A stretch of 64,000 nucleotides of DNA. Origin: Membranipora membranacea (taxonomy: Eukaryota; Bryozoa; Gymnolaemata; Cheilostomatida; Membraniporidae). The stretch spans positions 20,212,001 through 20,276,000 of the forward strand of contig OU612065.1 in NCBI GenBank assembly GCA_914767715.1. The letters are read 5' to 3'. The notes under the pieces are model-generated. The model did no database searches and was not told the origin of the DNA. It saw only the letters and a program-made list of their open reading frames with translations. Positions within the stretch are counted from its first letter, which is position 1. Every line of letters starts with the position of its first letter. A program made the position numbers and the translations under genes. Positions 25,340 to 36,400 of this stretch are shown here, in pieces.

Positions 25340-25990
25340 GGTAGACAAGGCAACTGTGGATACAAAGATACAGAGGAACTGAGGGATGAATTGATCAAGA
25401 ATAATTTCCTCAGTATAAATCATCCGCCGATCATGTGCAACTCCCTGATAAAAGGTTGCATTATTTCAAGACACTGTCCTACAATATCTATAATCAATTT
25501 CACTTTCACCTCCCTGCGACTCAATGACATGTGCCCCTTTTTCTATAATCAGACTGAAATGTCTATTTGATACTTGTCACTCAACATTACCTGGTGCACA
25601 AAACTATATTATCGGATAAATTATCTTCATTCTGAACTCTATGAGCACCTAATTTTACGATAAGTTAATTTCTCGTTATACCTTGTAAAAAATTAATACC
25701 AATTAAGAGTTATCCCACCCTGAATCAATTGGGGAAACGCTAATCATACCCTTTTTACTCATGAGCTCAGTAACAACACTAGGCTGTAGGTGGAGATGAC
25801 TCTGTTATCTGATCTTGTGTTTGTGTTTCAGACAGTGTAATGAGAGCTAACACAGACAGTGGAGAGGTGAAGGGGGCAGATTGCTTGGTGTTTGTAGTAA
25901 TGATGAGAAAGTTTACGCGGTATGTTTGGGGTCAGCACTAACAATAGCAGGTTATAATTTAAATAAACCTGAACCAGCCATCATGAGACA
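25340..25990 (+). pseudogene. Caspase-like pseudogene fragment
   Basis: Two exon-like pieces join in phase. The first follows TTTTATTCTACCAG and runs about 25340-25451, encoding RQGNCGYKDTEELRDEL and ending SLIK. The second follows GTGTTTCAG at about 25832, encoding DSVMRANTDS and GADCLVFVVM. This matches the order in a caspase p20 subunit: R-x-G...D.E.L, then a K-D-x-x-M helix, then the ADC-hydrophobic strand that precedes the catalytic Ser-His-Gly. Here that Ser-His-Gly is absent and the frame shifts. The shifted frame continues DEKVYAVC, as expected just after the lost motif, so a small deletion removed the active-site His. The donor of the first piece (GTTGCA) is also poor. No Q-A-C-R-G exon was found. 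A diverged but unrelated gene is the alternative. Confidence 0.45.
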
Positions 25991-28558
25991 AAAGGACACA
26001 TGTTAGCCATGACCAGCTGGAAATTCTGTAGCCTCAGAGGCTCTATACCAAATATTGTTTTTTTTTAATGCAGTTAACTCAATAGTCAAACTTAAATTTT
26101 CTCTTTTTCATATTGATGATAAAAGTGAAAGTGAAATGATAAAGTGAAAGCATTGAGTCACAAATGACTAAAAGCGGATATTATTAAAATGTGACATAAA
26201 AGAATGTAAAAGGATTTGGTATGTTTTTGGGAGTTGCATAGTTTAGGTCTACAAATAGTGTTGCAGCAAGTACATGTTCTACTATGATTTTGTAATATAT
26301 GATTAAGAAGAGGGTTGGTCAGAACATCAGTTATTTTACCAAAATGGCTCTTGATCATTTAAAAAAATAAATTCATATGACGAGGGTAAATTCCAAAATT
26401 TCAGCCTTTTGTGTAGGTGTAGGTGTAGTAACATGGTACTTGTAACCGACCGCTGGATTCCTTCCAGGCCCATTATGTCGCTGGCATTCAATAGTAAAAT
26501 CCAAGCCAGCGCAACATAAGTATCTAGATATTGGTATAATAATATTTAAATATGCCATCAGCATTCGTACTTTGCACCTTCAGTTGAGACAGATCTTGCA
26601 TTGTAATTAGAAATATAATGCTATCTACATGTCTAGAAATATTTAGGCTACAGGCGTTGAATGAACAACCAACCAACTCTTTAGACAATAACCTTAGTTA
26701 CATGGGTTGGCCTGAGCCATTTTTGCACCTGTCCGAAATATACCTCCTGGTTCACACTGTGCTCGAAGGTTCTCTTCTCGCTAAGCTGTTGGAACTACAA
26801 CGAGCTGGTGTGGCTGAGCCGTTATCATCAAAGACTTGTCTAAAGTGGCCTGGGTTCGGATCGGATCTCAATACATTACTTGGGAATGGATGCATAATTT
26901 GATGGCAACCAAGAGGTGACAGCTCAACGCGAGCTTTAAATCTACACAGAACATGGGGTCAGAGATACAAATTTGATTTTAACGAGTCCACTACATGCTT
27001 GTTTACCTTCCTCCACTCCATTTGTTGTTTGATTGGCGTTGAAGGTGAGTAAGTGAGCTGTGGATAGAGGCAATGGGCTCCTCGTAGCTGTGGTAGGGTT
27101 TCTCATCCGTTCTACTGGTGACCATTGTGCATCTCGATCAAACATAAAATGAAATTGATACGGGCTGAGGACACTGAACTCAATCCATAGTACAATTCAA
27201 TGGCTGAGGATTAATGGATGGTAATTAAAACAACTTCCTACAAGCTTACGTGTTTACAGGAGCATTATAGGCGTGTCAGTGCAAACCTAATCCAATTTTT
27301 AGTACCATAAGAAAGATTAAGGCTTTGTAATTGCCCTCTGGGAAAAAAACTGAGAACATAAATTAGCTAGGCGTGCACATTTCAAATTGGGCATTTGAGA
27401 AGAGGCAATGTCAAGATCAAAGGTAGCTTGATCCCCAGCTTACCACCAGAGGTCACTGCCCGACATTTATCGAGAGGATTTAGGATTTAATGCCACAGCA
27501 ATTCAGAGACATTAAAACATTTTTGTTCAAATGCCAGTGCATGTTCCTATCCTTACACCTTATTGGGAAACTGCAGCTGAGAGAATTTTCATTGACAGAA
27601 GTCGTCCGATGCAACAGAACTAATAATGGTTACCATAAACAAGAAATCGCAGCTGAATGGCAATCATTAACACAATTGCAGGGATATGGTGACATGTTCC
27701 TGATCTATCAGTGATGTTGATTTCCATCTTGCATGTGATTCATGTCAAGTAAAAAATAAAACAGACAAAGTTTTTTGGACGATTTATTGCACACAGCCTG
27801 ATGCAGAATGAATCTGGTTACCTCTAGACAGATAGGGCTTCATCGGAGTCTACCAGCAGGCTCATATTCATCTCATTAATTAACTGACTCTCATTAGTGT
27901 CCAAAGCTATAATTTAATCACCTGTTTGTTCGAATTCATAACCTTTGACGTTTGACTGATCTGTAAAACTAGAATCATTGGCTGATTACGTCTGAGAAGT
28001 GAGAATTGGAACGAAGATTAGAAGTAATAGTTGTCATCAGCTAAACAGATATAGATACAACTCAGTTTCAATCAATTTGGTCTATCCTCATGCATAACAG
28101 TTATAGAGTCTAGAATAAAATACCCTGTACTCATGGATCCCTGCAAGTAAGTGTGTAGTTAGTTGAAGCTTTCCATGCTCTATGGGCACTTGTCTGAAGA
28201 AGACAAAAAACATCTCCAGCAGCTGACAAAAACTGCAAAGCATCTTAGTGGTGTCATTTTAGAATGTAAATCTGTTCTGTCTCTCTACTAACAACATTTT
28301 AAAACCAGAGCTCTATGTATGATTTCTAGTACTGATCCCCTTTGAGAGCTGGACTAACTTTCATTTGGCAGATGTAGGATCCCCAAACAGCGATGAAACT
28401 GCCGAAAGTTCTGTTTAAGAACACTGTGTCAAGTTTTATAATGAGACATTTTTTATAGATATTTATACTTTATTTTATTTTTCGACAGTTTTTATTGTAA
28501 ATCTATAAGGCACAAATTTACAACATGTATTCAATATGCAAGGAAACACATAAACACT

Positions 28559-29407
28559 ATACATATGTACAAACCTACATGCGTACATACCTACATGTGT
28601 ACATGCGAACATGCATACATACGAACATACGTACATATGTACATGCGTACATGCGTACATGCGTACATTCGTACATGCGTACATACTTACATACTTACAT
28701 ACTTACATGCGTACATGCGTACATGCGTATATACTTACATACTTACATACTTACATACTTACATGCGTACATGCGTACATGCATACATGCGTACATGTGA
28801 ACATGCATACATTTGAACATACGTACATACGTACATGCGTACATGCGTACATGCGTACATACTTACATACTTACATACTTACGTACTTACGTACTTACAT
28901 GCGTACATGCGTACATGCTTACATGCGTACATGCGTACATGCGAACATGCATACATACGAACATACGTACATACGTACATGCGTACATGCGTACATGCGT
29001 ACATGCGTACATGCGTACATGCGTACATACTTACATACTTACATACTTACATACTTACATACTTACGTACTTACGTACTTACATGCGTACATGCGTACAT
29101 GCTTACATGCTTACATGCGTACATGCGAACATGCATACATACGAACATACGTACATACGTACATGCGTACATGCGTACATGCGTACATGCGTACATGCGT
29201 ACATGCGTACATGCGTACATACTTACATACTTACATACTTACATGCGTACATGCGTACATGCTTACATGCGTACATGCGTACATGCGTACATGTGAACAT
29301 GCATATATTTGAACATACATACATACGTACATACGTACGAATGTGCGTACGTACATACGTACATACGTACATACGTACATACGTACATACGTACATACAT
29401 ACATACA
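28559..29407. repeat. 850 bp ACAT/GCGT tetranucleotide tract with higher-order units
   Basis: The tract is built from ACATGCGT, ACATACGT and ACATACTT steps. Most of it is strictly alternating purine-pyrimidine, a Z-DNA-prone pattern, interrupted by ACTTAC blocks. A landmark (GAACATGCATACAT) recurs near 28606, 28796, 28950, 29124 and 29292, giving higher-order units of about 150-190 bases. Period 4 leaves several frames open on both strands, which explains the His/Tyr/Thr/Arg-repeat ORFs there. They are not genes. Confidence 0.95.
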
Positions 29408-29819
29408 CATCACCAGGTCCAGACCACAATGTAAGTGCTGATCAATATCACCCTCACAGATCTGCCAAGCCTATCATGGCATTGTTAAGAGAAGCTAGCC
29501 CATAGAGAATAACTTTTTTACAGATCTCTCTCTCTGCAGAAAATAAAGACCTGTTCTGCTCCGAGTTAAAAAAATCCCTACCTCAATAAAAATCTTCAAA
29601 GGCTCGAATTTGATTTTGTAAAATAAGACACATCAAATTTTTGGTTCAAACTTTAACACCTCTTTATGAAATCGAAATTCACTTTAGATCGAATCTCTAT
29701 CCCCTATCTCCTGATAAATTTGGCCTGAAGAAGAATCATAAATATCAGTTTGCCAACCTGTCTTTGTGCGCAATTGGATACGTGATATAGGATTGTATTC
29801 AAGACCAGACATATTGTTA

Positions 29820-30140
29820 TGATGGACAGGCAGGTAAGCTATGGATGGACAACTTTGCTGGACAGGCATGGCAGTATGACAAATTATCTTGATGGTGGCC
29901 TGAACACATAAACAGATGGACATGGACGGAAATCATCAAAAGATGGACAGGCACAGGCATGGAAATATGTTGAGTATGTCCGCATTGTGGACGAGCATAA
30001 ACAGACGACATCCAAAAATGCACAGGACTAGGCGCGGAGATTTGGCCAATGTTGCCTGACGGATCGAAAGATGGACTGAAACCGGCATGAAATTTGTCTT
30101 ATGTTGACCGATGGGCGGGGATGTGCAGACGACATCTAAA
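29820..30140. repeat. Degenerate tandem repeat, about 100-120 bp unit
   Basis: AGATGGACAGGCACAGGCATG, AGATGGACTGAAACCGGCATG and GCTGGACAGGCATGG recur, each followed by TATGTTGA-like and CAGACGACATC[C/T]AAAAAT sequence (near 30002 and 30125). Divergence between units is high. Confidence 0.55.
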
Positions 30141-30904
30141 AATAGACTTATAAGTACATAAGGACACCCCTTGTGTGAGTCATCATTTCAGTTACAGCAT
30201 TATCTCCATCGCTGAAAATGATGATCTAAATGGTTTTAAACCTGACAAATTACAGTGAACAAATTTGCCGGCAGTATGATCGCTGATGCTTTTGGGTGGT
30301 TTTGACGTCGTTCAAAGTTGTTGGAATTGAGTTAATGGTGTCTCTTGGTTTTTCAATTTTTGCGATATACAAGTTTTATATAGGTCCATAAATTATAAGT
30401 GCAGAAGTGACAATACCAGTAAGTAACTCTGATATCCAATTTCCGGGAAGGTTTCTCAAGTTTTGGCATGTATCATTAATGTGATAAGCATCTCCATACC
30501 TTTGCCAAAACACTCCTCTGACTGTAAACCATAAATCCGCTCCTGCTGCTCGATGTGGCTTTAATTGGCACAAAAAAAGGTGTGTCGTTTTCATTGAATT
30601 TATTTAGTATTGCATGCAGGAGCCATAAAATAATCGTGTTGCCTTAGTAACTGCTTTATATGATCATGTCACAGATTAAGGATCATGTTGTTTACAAATT
30701 ATTGTAAATATTCCTCGAATCCTTGGTCCGAATAACCTGAAAACAACGTTTGGGTGTTGAATGTGGATAGGAATCAATCTTACTCACCATGGTATTATAA
30801 TCATGATAATAATCATGGATGTATCAGCTATCAGGGCTGTTTAGTACCTCATGCAGGATATTTTAACTGGCCGTCAGCGTAAGGGTTGATGAGGTTTTGT
30901 GACC

Positions 30905-30945
30905 ATACATACCATACCATACCATACAACCATACAACAATACCT
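30905..30945. repeat. (CATAC)n microsatellite
   Basis: CATACCATACCATAC-type pentanucleotide repeats occupy about 40 bases, with a few interruptions near the right end. Confidence 0.8.
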
Positions 30946-32334
30946 TTGGGTTAATAGCTTTCCTGTTCTAGACCTGTTGTCAGCTTTGATAACCTGTAAC
31001 CAGATTGAAGAAGCTGGCATGGAAAGCGTGTATTGTTGTTGCTGACTTTAATTGTTTTAGAAAACCTTTAAAGGTTACGGTACCAAGGGTTGGAGTTGGA
31101 GTAGCCTGTCTCGGCTAGTTTCAGCGCTAATCTGTCAAGGCCCATGTATAGCAATTAGTTTTGTGACATAAATTGACAAAGAGAAAGATTCTAAAATGAC
31201 TATCTATGTGACTATCTATTTATAAAATTAGAAATCAGCATTAGGCAAACACTGCTTAGCACCTCCTAGAACCATAAATCTTATTTATCTGCTCTGAATG
31301 AAATCTATAGGTATGTTGATTCCATTTAATATATTGCATGAAGCCTTGCAGCAGACCCAGCACCTTGACTGATGGCATGTGCCAAAACAAATTAGAGAAC
31401 CATAACTCAAATTGACTATCCAGAATGACGTTTTTAAGGGCAAAAAATTGGCAATGAACTTTAATGATTAAAGGAGGTGTGTCAGTTTCATTTACTGCAA
31501 CAAAAATGAACACAGTTTTCAACTTGGACCAATCAAATAATAATAATATGATTAACATGCCATTCTCTGACAGTCACACACACACAGGCTACAATCGTTG
31601 ACCACTAAATGGGGCATTTTCTTGCTGAAGCCATTGGAATCTACATGCAAGTTATTCGCTTGCAATCTACTCAACCTATTCGCCACAACACATAGATAAT
31701 ATTGATGGCATGTTGGTAATTATGTGAAGAGATTCTTAGCCGCTAGGGACTCCTAATGACTACCCATCACAGCGCACTATATTGAAACAACTGAACCAGT
31801 GTTTAAATAGCTATATATATGTATATTAAATGTTGTACTTGGGACAACTCCTTCCTCAAAAATTTGTTTCCTAGGTAGGAGATGATAAGAAGCCAGTTGA
31901 AATTATTTACAGATTGAGTCCTTGTTCTCAGACAAATTAACATGAAGATCAGACGATTAAAGCGGATGTCCTTCTCTATTTCATCATTCTTGCTGTTTGA
32001 AATAACGATAAATATCTTTTGGCCTGATACCAAAAAATACTTACTGCCAATTTCGTACAGATTAGGTATGCCATCAAACAAGGTGTATTATACTTCTGCC
32101 CCTCATTATATTAATTAAATGGGATTTTTAATCCAGTGAATGCCCAATAAAAACCAAAATAAAGGAATAAATAAAAGAAAAAGCATATCAACGCATGTTT
32201 GAAATATGTGTTATTGTCGTCAAATTGATTCCAAATGCTTTGAAATTCCTCAGAATTACTCATAAATCTTAAAATAAAGCTAATCTTAGCCAGGGATTTC
32301 TTCACTGATCGTAACGCCCATGAGAAAAACTGAG

Positions 32335-32460
32335 CGCGGTACCATAGGAATACCTCTAGGGGACAGTATTTGGTCCTTGTACTATGGAATATTTTTCTTA
32401 TATGACTTCCATTGAGGATGTGAAATATGCAGATAACATTATATGTCTTCAACAATCCTG
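32335..32460 (+). pseudogene. Possible decayed reverse-transcriptase fragment
   Basis: The plus strand reads TIGIPLGDSIWSLYYGIFFLYDF, here split as TIGIPLGDSI and FFLYDF, which resembles the G-[IV]-P-Q-G-S block of non-LTR reverse transcriptases. One base out of frame follows VKYADNIICL, resembling the catalytic YADD block. Frameshift and stops show decay. Only two short motifs in the right order support it, so chance cannot be excluded. Confidence 0.3.
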
Positions 32461-32691
32461 AAGTTAGAGTTCAAATTGAGAGAATGTCATCTTGTGAAGG
32501 AAATTGTAAGGGCTTGTTATAAATTCTCACCTCATATTCGATTCTCACGTTGCTTTGTATTATACCATTAAAAGTAAAAACTCATGCTGAAATGAAGCTG
32601 AAAAGCTCAGGCATGATACTGAAGAGCCAGCACACTGTTAGTCCTCTCACTCCGTCATCTTGATGTTTGTATTTGACTGAAAAAGAGTAAA

Positions 32692-32940
32692 AGATAGCTC
32701 AGTTGGTTAGAGCGTCTGCCCTCTAACACGTGTGTAGGAGGTTCTGGAATCGAGTCCCACTGCAGTCTATTGACTACTGGGCACTGTGCCCCAGGTGTGC
32801 TTCCACCTGCCCACAAACTGAGAGCAACTTGTCGCCGAAAATTGCAGCCGCGCCTTTAAGGCACCTCTATTTCTCAGTCTTCGGACAGTGACGAAAATTT
32901 GCAATTTTACCTGATGTAAAAGATATTGGGAAATTTAAAA
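32692..32940 (+). repeat. tRNA-derived SINE with conserved body, copy 1
   Basis: The head has the A-box TAGCTCAGTTGGTTAGAGCG and B-box-like GGAATCGAGTCCC. The body shares ACTGGGC, ACAAACTGAGAGCAACTTG and TCAGTCTTCGGACA, in order and spacing, with the minus-strand copy at 51835-52075. It ends in A-rich sequence. Length is about 245 bases. Confidence 0.8.
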
Positions 32941-33330
32941 CTTAAAAAAAATCTTTTTTAAAAAAACTATTACTTCATGCCGAGGATGCTGATGAATCAC
33001 GTTTATCTCCCCTTCAATCTGATTAAATGATTATTCACGTGGAGCTTCTATGCTTTAGCTTGGTGGCCCAAGGTACCATCCAATGACGATCACCGTGTCA
33101 CCACACCTAGACGGATTTACTCATAAATTCAGCAGAATGACTCTAATTGATAAAAACATCACAAATTCACATGAATATTATTTTTCTTTGGCAATAAATA
33201 TGGCTTCATGCCTTCATGACAGTTAAGAGGTAATAAAGTTGATATATTATAGTTACTACCAGGAACCAATTAAACAATGATGACATATAGCTATTTGCCC
33301 GGTACAGCCACCTCTTACTGGTAACGATGG

Positions 33331-33364
33331 TATATAAACAGCTGACAAGGGAGATTATTCAGTT
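33331..33364 (+). promoter_or_regulatory. TATA box and initiator of the TSP1 gene
   Basis: TATATAAA at 33331 is followed 30 bases later by TTCAGTT, an initiator whose A (33361) is the predicted start. The start codon is 50 bases further on. The lectin genes use the same arrangement. Confidence 0.65.
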
Positions 33365-33410
33365 ATACTAATAAGCTAGCGAGAGGGATAGGACAGGATC
33401 AAACCTAACC

Positions 33411-36400
33411 ATGGTTAAACTAGTAGCTCAATCTCTTATCTTTGGTGAGTCTATGATCAATCTGAGAAAAAAAATTTATCTTAATAGTTTGTTTTCAAAT
33501 ATTTATCCTGGCTTGGGTTTGAGAAATGATAAACCAAAGGCTGGCGCATTCAAACAGAAACTTTATCAGGCCCATAGTTTAAGGGGAAACAGGGTGGCAC
33601 TGCCTCCCCAGAAAGCTAAATATTGAATATTCCATGTCATGGAACAAGTCGCGCTTTTACCTTATAGGTAAAAGTGCGACTTGTTCCATTCTAATAAAAT
33701 TGATTATTAATGATCAGTGTAAAATCCCACGCGCAGTAGCTCTCAACTGCGTATGGGATTTTACACTGATCATTGATTATCAATTTTATTACAGTGGAAC
33801 AAGTCGCGCTCATAACTATTATCAGCTCCTTTGGGATTTCCTTTCGCTATTTACATAACCTAAATGTCTTTTTGGAGGTTGCAGCACCCCTCCTGCTGGT
33901 GATGTTTTGGACCTACCTCAGATCTTTGCCTCCCCTGTCATTTTTCTAAACTACGGCCAGATGACCAACCCAGAAGAGGAGGGGTGAAGTGATGGACAGG
34001 ACAGAGGATCTATCAAAACTCCCATAGAAATTATATCCTATTTTAAATTCCTCCGAAAAAATTACTTAATTATTAATTGTTTATGCCACAGACTATATTC
34101 TATTTCCTCTTTGAATTGATTTCTTTTTCTTTATTGCAGCTCTCCTGTACATTAATGGCTACAACGCGGGTCGTAAGTTTAGTTGCTTGTTATATTTTTT
34201 ATATTTTGCATTTTACCATTTTTTTTTGAACAGGCTTTTTGGTGCTTTTGAAGAATGGATTAAGATATATTCGAATTAATAGAAAAATCCATTCAATTTT
34301 GAATTGCAATGACATTAAAAAGATCAGGCGAAACTTGATCAACCAACCAACCATTTACTTATATATCGCCACAAGGAAAGGATATCCTTACTCTGTGATA
34401 TAGCAGCACACATGTGTGAACAGTAACACATGATAAATAGACATGTTACCCATCAGCGGTTAAATTCTGAGAACTGGTTCAGTCTTGGCGGTTTTATACC
34501 TGTACAGCATTGAAAAAGTTGTTGCTGTGCTTTCACTTTTGAATTTGTTTTCCGAAGAACAGTACAATTCCAATGTCTCGTGGAAAAATAAATAACTCTA
34601 TATTACGATTTTGTTCGTGTTCACAGCTGTGATCTTTTGCCAGACTCAGGCACCGTGTTTAGTGTACTCAGAGTCATGTAACAGCGACGGATCCATGATC
34701 AATGCCTGTATAGATTGGAAAGGGAAGCCAGGGAACCCAGAGTGTGACAAAGATGGAGATGAGACGATTAGTCATGTCTGCATTGCTGAAGGTACGGATC
34801 ACCTGATGACAGGAAATATGCCTTTTTTTGCTCATTTTCTGCCAACCGCTTGTACCTCAGACTTTTTTGGAAATGCTAAGGGGGTCATACATTACTTATT
34901 TTTGGTAATTCGCCAGTACTTATGGTCCCTGGTCCAAACAGACCTGGCTATGACGAATGGCTTACCGATGCTAGGATCTCAAGTGCTTACCCATAAATGT
35001 AAGGACGCACCGGTCTTTGCCATATTTGGCCTCAACACACCTTATTTTGTTTACTATAAAAGCTTCTTTACCAAAGTTAGTTAGTAGCTGCATGTTTCAG
35101 TTAAATTAAAATGATTTGAATTTATTTAAATGTATTTGATTAGCTTCAATTGAAGTTGAATTGAATACTTGCAGGTTGATCTTCAGGTACTGTTGTCAAC
35201 ACTTCATAAGTGAACTAAACTCTGGTTTTATCCTTTGAAGCTGTATGATGCATGCATTCATGTGCTTGAAGCATTGCTCTGTAATGTAATTTATTATTTT
35301 TCAGTCTTGTGGCCAGTTTGAAGACCTATTTGATGGAACACGTGAAAATATTTCCTGATCTTAGGTCTAATTAATGCAACGTTGGTTTATTGTTTCAGGA
35401 ACGAAGGTCGATGGGTTTATAAGTGGTGCACCGTTGTGTAATTCAGTAGCTCCTGGCACAAATGTTGTATTTGGAGTTAAGGATGGTAATCCAAAATCAC
35501 AACAAGGTGTTACAAATATGGGTGAGTAGTCATATTTTGGCACTCTTTCTGGAGAGCCTTGTATAATTTGGTAAAGAATTTTTAAGCGATCATTACTTAA
35601 AAAAACTGTGATTTAGATAGATGGAAAATATTCATTTTGCTGACCAGTCAGTAGCTGAACAAATATGTCAAAACATTAAGGTAAACATAATCTAATAAAA
35701 TAATAAATAGAATTATATATTAGAATAAAATTTGATCAGCCAATGCCTCAGTCGTTATATGGCGTGTATCATTCCTTTTTCCTTTTCAATTCATGGGCTT
35801 AGCATGGGGAGAGTGCATTGGAAGAGATTTGTAATTTTTCAACATCTAAAATCGTGCGGAGTTATCCTACTCTTGACCCTGGTACACGTACTCTAAGTCT
35901 CTAATCTCAATCCTTATCATTAATTAATCTCAGAAATGAATACCATGTGGTGCTACAAATGTTAGTTCAGGCTCTTTCACTTTTTCAAGGAGTTGATTAA
36001 TTTTGGAAATTTTTGAGTTTTGATGACTATTTGCGAACAACTTTCCAACACAGGAAGGCCTACAACAATTGTAGTTTCGTATTCTTGATACAGTCTTTTA
36101 GAATACAACTCAATCAGAACTCATGGCAAGGACTTAATTTGCTGGCGGCAAGGCAAAGTCTCATGTCGCTTAATTTATTCCGATTACAGTTGTAAATTTT
36201 TTCTGCAACCGATTAAAATTCCAAGGGCGAATCTCAAGTTTTACAGAAATCTAAGAGATATAAACTTTGGATTGAATAATTTGACATTTCGTTTGCTATT
36301 ATTAACATACATCCATCATGTATAGTGATGGTAGCCTGGGCAGGCTGTAGCGATGGGGTGATGGGGACCCACTCATCGATACCATCCATATTATTGACTC

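Larger units (their letters stand above)
24100..33330. other. Gene-poor interval between the RING and TSP1 genes
   Basis: Apart from the MITE, SINEs, caspase-like fragment, tetranucleotide tract, degenerate tandem repeat and reverse-transcriptase remnant listed separately, no gene was supported. Stretches with nothing recognisable are about 26000-28500, 29500-29800 and 30150-32300. ORFs of up to 114 residues here have no domain or splice support. Confidence 0.45.

Noticed and set aside
26790-26895. tRNA-Leu-derived SINE (GGTGTGGCTGAGCC ... GGGTTCGGATC)
   Set aside because: The two boxes are suggestive, but no second copy or body was found and the arms do not pair well enough to call.
28525-29505. 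Long ORFs with His-Tyr-Thr-Arg-Cys repeats on both strands
   Set aside because: They follow from a period-4 tract that happens to lack stop codons. There is no splice, promoter or domain support.
32692-32770. Intact tRNA gene
   Set aside because: A and B boxes are present, but the anticodon and acceptor stems do not pair, and the sequence continues into a repeat body shared with another locus.
34611-35084. 157-codon ORF taken as a separate gene
   Set aside because: Its first part is exon 3 of the TSP1 gene. The remainder is intron read past a GTACGG donor, and the exon joins its neighbours in phase.
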